Positions 1 through 5,286 of a stretch of DNA of 11,185 nt are shown here, piece after piece. The notes beneath the pieces are model-generated. The model saw only the letters and a program-made list of their open reading frames with translations. It did no database searches and had not been told where the DNA came from. The stretch spans positions 1-11,185 of the forward strand of contig CAIWDQ010000104.1 of assembly GCA_903911455.1 (NCBI GenBank), given 5' to 3'. This DNA comes from an uncultured bacterium (lineage in GTDB: Bacteria > Bacteroidota > Bacteroidia > Bacteroidales > JACABE01). The translations under genes and the position numbers were made by a program. Positions within the stretch are counted from its first letter, which is position 1. Each line of letters opens with the position of its first letter.

Positions 1-32
1 TATCATAACATTAACACTAAAACAAAAAATTT

Positions 33-959
33 ATGAGAGCTTTAAATGAAACATATCTCAAAATGTTTAGAGTAGTGAGTTTAACAATGGCACAGAATAA
101 GCCAAAATGGCAACAGAGTCAAGTAATTGTAAACTGTGTAGACAAATTGGATGCTAATATCAAAATATTATCAAACGCATTTGACTTAATACTAGATAAA
201 CCAACCGGATACACAAAAGATAAGAAAATACTAAGAAAAGAAATAGACAGCAGCACATTCTTAGTAAAAGAAGGGCTACGGCTTTATTACAGATTTAATG
301 ATATGATAGAAGATATGGAGATCTTTGTGTACCCAAAGTCGAAGCTGACACGAATGACCGACAGTGATGTATACTTAGAGGCAACACGGGTAGTAGAACG
401 GGCAGAATGGCTATCTACACAGCTGATACCAATAGGTATTAGCCCAGCAAAGACTGCCAAACTAAAATCAGACTTAGTCAAATTTTACAAACTGCCTACC
501 GATAGGGAATTCATAAGTAAACAAATAAGCATCGCAATTAAACTAACTCCAGTTAAAACAAAAGAAACCCGTTTGATGTTACGGGGTGTCCTTGACCCTT
601 TGATAGCTATGTTTGAAGGGGATGCTGATAAAGATTTTGTTGCAAAATATAAACTAAGCAGAAAACTTGTTGCCAAACCCGGTCGCCACAAATATTATAG
701 TGTGTTGATAAAAGGGACAATTAAAGATGAATATACCGAAAAACCTTTGAGCGACGTGGAAGTTGAGGCAGGCGGCAAGAAAAAGAAGGTAATAAGCGGC
801 ACTGATGGCTTTTACAAAGTACGAATATATAATAAAGATGCCGACAAACTTATATTTACCAAAGAAGGTTACGAAACTTTAATTATAGACTTACCAACAA
901 AACAAGAACACCACGAGCTGGTTATGGATGTCTCATTGGAAAGGCTTTTAGCTGTTTAG
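33..959 (+). CDS. Uncharacterised protein: helical N-terminal domain plus C-terminal transthyretin-like (carboxypeptidase-regulatory) domain, copy A
   Basis: I do not recognise a named function. The 308-residue product has no signal peptide and no membrane segment, so it is probably cytoplasmic. Residues 1-210 look largely helical and carry motifs shared with the paralogue at the other end of the window: MF at 11-12, CV at 35-36, RLYYR at 83-87, MTDSD at 108-112 and RLMLR at 180-184. Residues about 223-303 look like a carboxypeptidase-regulatory (transthyretin-like) beta-sandwich: a strand ending LIKGTI, then PLSDVEVEA, then a TDGFYKVRI turn and a GYETL strand. In Bacteroidota this domain is common in exported proteins, so an apparently internal copy is unusual. 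The start at 33 is supported by the paralogue, whose start aligns exactly. The upstream region is cut by the window edge. The last codons and the TAG stop lie inside an inverted repeat (943-959), so the C-terminal LLAV may be repeat-derived. Confidence 0.8.
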   Translation: MRALNETYLKMFRVVSLTMAQNKPKWQQSQVIVNCVDKLDANIKILSNAFDLILDKPTGYTKDKKILRKEIDSSTFLVKEGLRLYYRFNDMIEDMEIFVYPKSKLTRMTDSDVYLEATRVVERAEWLSTQLIPIGISPAKTAKLKSDLVKFYKLPTDREFISKQISIAIKLTPVKTKETRLMLRGVLDPLIAMFEGDADKDFVAKYKLSRKLVAKPGRHKYYSVLIKGTIKDEYTEKPLSDVEVEAGGKKKKVISGTDGFYKVRIYNKDADKLIFTKEGYETLIIDLPTKQEHHELVMDVSLERLLAV

Positions 960-1096
960 GCTTTTAGTCTATTAGGCTTTTAGGGAAATAAAATATAGAG
1001 TCTATTCCGATAAGTCATTTGAAGATGAGAACGACGTCATTGTGTGCCCCCATACTTTTCAGCACACCAAGTTATATGACAAATCTAAGAGAGCAT

Positions 1097-1173
1097 CCTG
1101 TCAGGTTTTTTTCTCCTGACAGGTATAAAAGCTTTCTTTGATTTATACCTGACCCCGTAGGTACGGGGTCAGG
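1097..1173. repeat. Three overlapping hairpins in the convergent gap
   Basis: Three perfect stems lie in a row: 1097-1105 with 1115-1123 (CCTGTCAGG/CCTGACAGG, T-rich 9-base loop), 1121-1129 with 1142-1150 (AGGTATAAA/TTTATACCT), and 1148-1159 with 1162-1173 (CCTGACCCCGTA/TACGGGGTCAGG, 2-base gap). Neighbouring stems share three bases (1121-1123 and 1148-1150), so all three cannot be fully paired at once. CCTGAC at 1115 or 1148 could also pair with GTCAGG at 1168 or 1100. Its place between two converging genes suggests transcription termination or a structured interspersed repeat. Neither role is proven. Confidence 0.6.
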
Positions 1174-1200
1174 ATATTAACATTCATATCCTTATAAAAT

Positions 1201-1302
1201 ATTGTCATTAGTAGGAGGAGCGACGTGTATCCCGAGTAATTCGGGAAAGCAATCTACTGTTTAAATGACGATTGAGATTGCTTCACTTCGTTCGCAATGA
1301 CG
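1201..1302. repeat. Interspersed palindromic repeat, degenerate copy 1
   Basis: The right arm, 1275-1302, reads AGATTGCTTC and ends GCAATGACG. Its reverse complement matches 7355-7382 at 26 of 28 positions by hand count. The inner left arm, 1247-1255 (AAGCAATCT), pairs with 1275-1283. The outer left arm around 1204-1225 is decayed. A small perfect hairpin (1230-1235 with 1241-1246, TCCCGA/TCGGGA) sits inside the left arm and looks like a secondary insertion. Palindromic repeats of the CGTCATTGCGAG...GAAGCAATCT type are scattered in many bacterial genomes. No coding potential is seen. Apart from this and the other listed repeats, nothing else was found in 960-1383. Confidence 0.65.
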
Positions 1303-1383
1303 ATCATAGTCAATTATTATTTCTACTAATAACCTAATAGTCTAAACAGCTAAAAGCCTAAAAGCCTAGCACGATACTTAAAA

Positions 1384-2175
1384 TTAATCTTTAATCCAGT
1401 TAGGTTTACGCTTTTCTAAGAAAGCAGCCATACCCTCCTGCCCTTCTGCTGAAGCCCTTATGTCGGCAATCATCCTAGCAGTGTAATCATAAGCTTCTTC
1501 AAGATTTAGTTTATTTGAAATCTGAAAGATTAATTCCTTAACCTGTGTCATAGCTTTAGGACCACTAGTCTTTAATAGTTTAATAACAGATTCTAAATAA
1601 TCGTCCAAATCATCAATAGAAAGGGATTTGTTTACTAATTTATACTCCTGGGCAACCTCACCTGTAATACGTTTGCCGGTAAGCATAAGATCTCTAGCAC
1701 CATACTCACCCACTCGCTTAACAACGTAAGGCGAAATGCAAGCAGGCACAATGCCAATCTTGACTTCGCTCAACGAAAAGATAGCATCATTAACACAATA
1801 AGCCAAATCACAAGCCGATAATATACCATTGGCTCCACCTAATGAATTACCGTGAATAACAGCAATAGTAGGCTTTTTGGAAGTATAAATAGTGTAGAAA
1901 CATTTGGAAAGATTAAGACTCTCCTTATAATTTTGTTCGTAAGAATTCTTAGCTACATCACGCATCCAGTTAAGGTCGACACCAGCGCAAAAAGACTTGC
2001 CTCTGCCTCGAATAATGAGGCAAACAATGTTGTCGTTGTCGTTTGCAGACTCAATACAATCGATAATCTCTGACAACATAACATCATTGAAAGCATTGTG
2101 CACTTCAGGGCGATTGAGCCAAAGAGTAGCAACTCTATCTCTTAATTCAAACTCTATTGTGGTATATTTATTCAT
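1384..2175 (-). CDS. liuC: Enoyl-CoA hydratase/isomerase family protein, probable methylglutaconyl-CoA hydratase
   Basis: A 263-residue crotonase-fold protein of normal length. It probably hydrates 3-methylglutaconyl-CoA to HMG-CoA, the leucine-degradation step after methylcrotonyl-CoA carboxylase. The NRPEVHNAFN segment (21-30), the first oxyanion-hole loop GKSFCAGVDLNWM (59-71) and the second loop GNSLGGANG (109-117) are visible. Glu137 in LSEVKIGIVP matches the second catalytic Glu of enoyl-CoA hydratases. The position of the first catalytic Glu appears to be Gly117. The SEVKIGIVPACISPYVV stretch and the C-terminal EGQEGMAAFLEKRKPNW are typical of the LiuC group as I remember it. The gene starts 21 bases after the carboxyltransferase gene on the same strand, so the two are very likely co-transcribed, and this context supports the LiuC call over a generic crotonase. 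ATG at 2175 is preceded by a weak AAAGAA. Confidence in the family is high and in the exact substrate moderate. Confidence 0.85.
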   Translation of the reverse strand: MNKYTTIEFELRDRVATLWLNRPEVHNAFNDVMLSEIIDCIESANDNDNIVCLIIRGRGKSFCAGVDLNWMRDVAKNSYEQNYKESLNLSKCFYTIYTSKKPTIAVIHGNSLGGANGILSACDLAYCVNDAIFSLSEVKIGIVPACISPYVVKRVGEYGARDLMLTGKRITGEVAQEYKLVNKSLSIDDLDDYLESVIKLLKTSGPKAMTQVKELIFQISNKLNLEEAYDYTARMIADIRASAEGQEGMAAFLEKRKPNWIKD

Positions 2176-2196
2176 TTCTTTAATTATAATCTATTA

Positions 2197-3804
2197 TTAC
2201 ATTCTAACAACACCAAACTTATGCTCAGGGAACTTCTGGTTAAGCGACATAGCTATACCCATTGCAATCACTTTACGGGTATCAACAGGGTCGATAATTC
2301 CATCATCCCACAAACGGGAAGAACTATAATAAGCTGAACCTTCGGTTTCGTATTTTTCAAGAATCCCTTTACGCATTGCTTCTTCTTCTTCCTTTGGAAA
2401 TGTCTGACCTTTAGCAGCAAGTTGTTCCTGCTTAACCTGAACCAAAACACTTGAGGCCTGCTCGCCACCCATAACTGAAATCTTAGCATTAGGCCACATA
2501 AAGAACAATCGAGGATCGTAAGCACGGCCTGCCATTGCATAATTACCAGCACCAAACGAACCGCCAAACACAACCGTAAACTTAGGGACATTTGCACAGG
2601 CAACAGCGTGCACAAGTTTAGCGCCATTACGTGCAATACCGCCTCTTTCGTATTCTTTTCCTACTATAAAACCAGTTATATTTTGAAGAAAAAGAATAGG
2701 TATCTTGCGCATATCACACAACTCAATAAAGTGAGCACCTTTTAAAGCAGTCTCGGAAAAGAGCACGCCATTATTAGCGATAATCCCAACAGGATATCCC
2801 ATAATATTAGCGAAACCTGTAACGATAGTCGGAGCATAACGGGCCTTAAACTCGTGAAACCTGCTGCCATCGACAATACGCATAATAATCTCGCGAGAAT
2901 CTACAGGCTTTTTAAGGTCTGTTGGAGCTATACCATACAATTCCTCAGGATCATAAGCCGGCTCTTCAATAGGTGTGGTTTCAATATATTGTTTTTCTCT
3001 GGCTCTAAGAGTTTCAAATATATTTCTACATATTTGTATAGCGTGGTGATCGTTCTCAGCAAAGTGATCCGACACTCCTGAGATAGATGTATGCACATCG
3101 GCACCGCCCAACTCTTCAGCGGTAACGTCTTCACCTGTTGCAGCTTTCACTAAAGGAGGTCCGCCAATAAAGATGGTCCCTTGATTCTTTACAATAATAG
3201 TTTCGTCGCTCATAGCAGGCATATAAGCACCACCGGCAGTGCACGAACCCATCACAATAGATATCTGAGGAATGCCCATTGACGAAAGTCTGGCCTGATT
3301 ATAAAAGAATCTACCGAAATTATATTTATCAGGAAAAACATTAGCTTGATCATGGAGAAAAACACCACCCGAATCAACCATATAAACGCAAGGCAAGTTG
3401 TTTTCCATAGCAATTTCCTGCGCTCTTACATGTTTCTTAATCGTTTCTTTCATATATGTACCGCCCTTAACAGTAGCATCGTTGGCAACAATTACTGTTT
3501 CCTTGCCGTGAATTACTCCAATGCCTGTAACGATACCTGCAGAAGGAAATTGATTGTCGTACTGACCATAAGCAGCAAAAGGAGAAAGCTCCATAAAGGG
3601 AGTATTGGGGTCAATTAAAAGGTCAACGCGCTCGCGGGCTAATAGTTTGCCACGTTCCTTATGCTTTTTGATAGCACTGGGATGTCCTGAGCTTTTAACT
3701 TCCCTTAATGTCTCTCTGTATGTATCAAGAATGCTTTTAAAAGCTTCTTTATTACGTTTGAATTCTTCAGAATTCGTATCTATTTTGGTTTCTAACTTAT
3801 ACAA
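2197..3804 (-). CDS. liuB: Acyl-CoA carboxylase carboxyltransferase (beta) subunit, probable methylcrotonyl-CoA carboxylase
   Basis: A 535-residue biotin-dependent carboxyltransferase that moves CO2 from carboxybiotin to an acyl-CoA, most likely 3-methylcrotonyl-CoA in leucine breakdown. The N-terminal half has the RGKLLARERVDLLID segment (51-65) and GSCTAGGAYMPAMSDE (186-201), followed by GGPPLVKAATGEDVTAEELGG (214-234). The C-terminal half has VACANVPKF (401-409), GGSFGAGNYAMAGRAYDPR (414-432) and MWPNAKISVMGGEQA (436-450). The GGSFGAGNY form fits methylcrotonyl/geranyl-CoA enzymes rather than propionyl-CoA carboxylase, and length fits the family. The only plausible start giving a full N-terminus is TTG at 3804; the next internal Met is residue 71. 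A biotin carboxylase/biotin carrier subunit is needed for activity and is not in the window. The crotonase gene follows 21 bases downstream. An insertion sequence now lies 64 bases upstream of the start and has replaced the distal promoter region. Confidence 0.92.
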   Translation of the reverse strand: MYKLETKIDTNSEEFKRNKEAFKSILDTYRETLREVKSSGHPSAIKKHKERGKLLARERVDLLIDPNTPFMELSPFAAYGQYDNQFPSAGIVTGIGVIHGKETVIVANDATVKGGTYMKETIKKHVRAQEIAMENNLPCVYMVDSGGVFLHDQANVFPDKYNFGRFFYNQARLSSMGIPQISIVMGSCTAGGAYMPAMSDETIIVKNQGTIFIGGPPLVKAATGEDVTAEELGGADVHTSISGVSDHFAENDHHAIQICRNIFETLRAREKQYIETTPIEEPAYDPEELYGIAPTDLKKPVDSREIIMRIVDGSRFHEFKARYAPTIVTGFANIMGYPVGIIANNGVLFSETALKGAHFIELCDMRKIPILFLQNITGFIVGKEYERGGIARNGAKLVHAVACANVPKFTVVFGGSFGAGNYAMAGRAYDPRLFFMWPNAKISVMGGEQASSVLVQVKQEQLAAKGQTFPKEEEEAMRKGILEKYETEGSAYYSSSRLWDDGIIDPVDTRKVIAMGIAMSLNQKFPEHKFGVVRM

Positions 3805-3868
3805 AGTGTTGGATTTTAGTTTAAATTATTAAACAACAAAATAGAACAATAGTTTAATTATTAATTAT
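3805..3868 (-). promoter_or_regulatory. Remaining upstream region of the carboxyltransferase gene
   Basis: This 64-base AT-rich stretch is all that separates the TTG start at 3804 from the insertion sequence. On the minus strand it contains TATTTTG, one base short of the Bacteroidota -7 consensus, and no clear -33 partner. The original -33 region may lie close to the insertion point. No strong promoter can be asserted. Confidence 0.25.
3860..3868. repeat. Target-site duplication, left copy
   Basis: ATTAATTAT at 3860-3868 is repeated exactly at 5203-5211, directly outside both ends of the insertion sequence as defined by its 18-bp inverted repeats. Nine bases fits IS4-family duplications. The motif is AT-rich, so chance identity is possible, but the symmetrical placement (7 bases outside each 11-bp perfect core) argues for a true duplication. 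Confidence 0.65.
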
Positions 3869-3886
3869 CAATTGCGTCCTAAATAA
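3869..3886 (+). repeat. Left terminal inverted repeat of the IS
   Basis: This is the left end of the element, with the 11-bp core GTCCTAAATAA at 3876-3886 matching the right end perfectly. The outer 7 bases are only partly conserved (C, A and one T shared), so the exact outer limit rests on the flanking direct repeat. Confidence 0.7.
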
Positions 3887-3890
3887 AAAA

Positions 3891-3953
3891 AAGAAAGGGC
3901 TATTTTAACTCAAAGTTGTATCTTTGAGATGAACAAAAACAAAACCCTTTCTT
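3891..3953 (+). promoter_or_regulatory. Inverted repeat straddling the transposase promoter, candidate read-through block
   Basis: AAGAAAGGG at 3891-3899 is the exact reverse complement of CCCTTTCTT at 3945-3953, which abuts the transposase ATG at 3954. A second perfect stem lies between them (3909-3915 with 3922-3928, CTCAAAG/CTTTGAG). A transcript entering from outside would contain both arms and could mask the ribosome-binding region. A transcript from the internal promoter at 3919-3926 would start after the left arm and leave the start open. Such read-through protection is known for IS10 and IS50; its operation here is inferred. Confidence 0.5.
3919..3926 (+). promoter_or_regulatory. Transposase promoter, -7 element
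   Basis: TATCTTTG is a perfect match to the Bacteroidota -7 consensus TAnnTTTG. It predicts transcription starting near 3932-3935, giving a leader of about 20 bases before the ATG at 3954. No clear TTTG -33 box is seen upstream. Confidence 0.55.
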
Positions 3954-5126
3954 ATGGCAAATGTAACACTTTTTTCACAAATAATATCAAAATTAGATAG
4001 AAATAAATTTTCTAAGCTTGTTGAAGAGAAACAGACGGATAAACATCAAAAAGGATATAATAGCTGGACTCATTTAGTATCTATGTTGTTTTGCCAGTTT
4101 GCCAAAAGTCAATCCGTACGAGATATAAGTAATGGTCTTCGATCTGCAACTGGGAACCTAAACCATTTAAGTATTCAAAAGGCGCCTTCCAAATCAAGTA
4201 TTAGTTATCAAAACAAATATCGTAATTGGGAACTATTTAAAGCTTACTTTTATTCTCTTTTAGGAAGTTTAGGACAGCAGTCAGGATTTAAACAGATAAA
4301 GTTTAGTATTAAATCAAAAATATTTCTTTTAGATGCCACTACAATCAGCTTGTGTTTAAGTCTATTTGATTGGGCAAAATACAAGACTTCAAAAGGAGCA
4401 GTCAAAATGCATACACTACTTGATTATGATGGTAATTTGCCTGCTTACATTAATATTACAAATGGCAAGACCGCAGATAATAAAGGAGCTTATGATATTC
4501 CTTTATTAAAAGGGAGTGTTATTGTAGCTGATAGATTTTACAACGATTTTTCTTTATTAAATATTTGGGTCAGCAATCAGGTATATTTTGTTATCAGGCA
4601 CAAAGAGAATATTCAATTTACCAGAATAAAAGAAAATAATTTACCTGAGAATAGACACCAACATATCTTAATTGATGAAATAATAGAGCTAAAGAATAAT
4701 TCTTCAAAAGAAAAATATCCTAAAAAATTGAGAAGAGTCGCTATTTGGGATTAGAAAAATGAACAAACCATAGAACTTATAACTAATCAAATGACATGGA
4801 ATGCTAACACAATTAGTGAACTTTATAAAAGTCGTTGGGATATAGAAATATTATTCAGAGATATAAAGCAACTATTACATATCAAATCTTTTATAGGAAC
4901 AAGTGAAAATGCTGTTATGATACAAATCTGGACTGCATTGATAACCATTCTAATATTAAAAGTATTGAAAGCAATAGCAAAATATAGTTGGCATTTATCA
5001 AATTTGGTAGCATTTATAAGATTAAACTTATTTGTAAAAATAGACTTACAATATTGGATCGATAATCCTTTTGAAGAAAACCATAGTCCGCCACAACAAA
5101 ATAATAAACAGGGGGTTCTTTTTTGA
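3954..5126 (+). pseudogene. IS4-family transposase interrupted by an in-frame TAG
   Basis: This would be a DDE transposase of about 390 residues that cuts and joins the element's ends. Residues 1-95 resemble the N-terminal domain (DUF4372-like) of many Bacteroidota IS4 transposases; the catalytic domain follows. Asp127 (LLDATT), Asp193 (VADRFY) and Glu298 are the expected triad, and Glu298 lies in the IS4 signature Y-2-R-3-E-6-K (Tyr291, Arg294, Glu298, Lys305). Codon 267 is TAG (4752-4754) with no frameshift: the same frame runs on to the stop at 5124-5126. The truncated 266-residue product keeps both Asp residues but loses the catalytic Glu, and should be inactive. Restart at Met280 (4791) would make only a C-terminal fragment with the Glu. 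A single G-to-T change from GAG (Glu) would explain the stop. The rest of the frame is intact, so the mutation looks recent, or it is a sequencing error. Confidence 0.88.
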
Positions 5127-5184
5127 AAAGTAGAAATTGAAAAGAATTATCAAAAAGAATAAATCACTTACTTTTTATTGAAAA

Positions 5185-5202
5185 TTATTTAGGACAGGAA
5201 TG
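5185..5202 (-). repeat. Right terminal inverted repeat of the IS
   Basis: This is the reverse-complement partner of the left end, with its core at 5185-5195 (TTATTTAGGAC). It ends in AGGAATG, whose last three bases form an ATG that happens to be in frame with the downstream transporter gene. Confidence 0.7.
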
Positions 5203-5211
5203 ATTAATTAT
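5203..5211. repeat. Target-site duplication, right copy
   Basis: ATTAATTAT, identical to 3860-3868 and immediately outside the right end of the IS. It marks the join back to the native upstream region of the transporter gene. Confidence 0.65.
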
Positions 5212-5217
5212 ATTTTT

Positions 5218-5251
5218 TTTGTGCTGCTTATAAATATTATTACTACTTTTG
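5218..5251 (+). promoter_or_regulatory. Candidate promoter of the OPT transporter gene
   Basis: TACTTTTG at 5244-5251 fits TAnnTTTG exactly, and TTTG at 5218-5221 could be the -33 element, with a spacing of 22 bases (slightly long). The predicted start near 5258 gives a leader of about 30 bases before the ATG at 5287. The whole promoter lies outside the insertion sequence, so transporter expression may have survived the insertion. Confidence 0.45.
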
Positions 5252-5286
5252 ACCTTTATTTTAACAAATCAACGAAAACATATACT

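Larger units (their letters stand above)
943..1369. repeat. Inverted repeat pair bracketing the convergent gap
   Basis: Positions 943-959 (GGCTTTTAGCTGTTTAG) are the exact reverse complement of 1342-1358. The match continues imperfectly outward from these cores: 967-976 corresponds to 1333-1342 with one mismatch once one extra GGCTTTTA unit in the left arm is allowed for. Short units of the type GGCTTTTAG recur several times in both arms (943-984 and 1351-1369). The left arm overlaps the last codons and stop of the first gene. The right arm ends 15 bases before the end of the crotonase gene. The arms therefore bracket about 380 bases of hairpin-rich DNA. This could be a miniature mobile element or a paired convergent terminator. 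No obvious target duplication was found. Confidence 0.55.
3869..5202 (+). mobile_element. IS4-family insertion sequence, 1334 bp, transposase broken by a stop codon
   Basis: The element is bounded by 18-bp imperfect inverted repeats, 3869-3886 (CAATTGCGTCCTAAATAA) and 5185-5202 (reverse complement CATTCCTGTCCTAAATAA). They agree at 14 of 18 positions, with a perfect 11-bp inner core (3876-3886 and 5185-5195). A 9-bp direct repeat flanks it. Inside is one transposase reading frame with the IS4-family DDE residues and an in-frame TAG. It landed in the divergent region between the carboxyltransferase gene (-) and the OPT transporter gene (+). Removing it and one repeat copy restores an intergenic gap of about 140 bases. 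The recognisable ends and duplication suggest a fairly recent insertion. Confidence 0.85.

Noticed and set aside
33..959. SusC/TonB-type outer membrane protein, because of the carboxypeptidase-regulatory domain
   Set aside because: The domain is at the C-terminus rather than the N-terminus, there is no signal peptide, plug or barrel, and the length is far too short.
960..1383. CRISPR array or small gene in the repeat-rich gap
   Set aside because: The repeats are inverted, differ from each other and lack regular spacers; no reading frame of useful length with a start was found.
1997..2329. Plus-strand frame across the liuC/liuB junction
   Set aside because: It is antisense to two conserved genes, with no promoter and no recognisable product.
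4752..4754. TAG as a recoded sense codon
   Set aside because: TAG is used as the normal stop of the gene ending at 959, where reading through gives only eight codons before another TAG; recoding would need a suppressor tRNA, and none is seen.
5200..5286. N-terminal extension of the OPT transporter from ATG 5200
   Set aside because: The ATG is part of the insertion sequence end, the extension has no resemblance to OPT N-termini, and a promoter with a good -7 box lies inside it. I started the gene at 5287.
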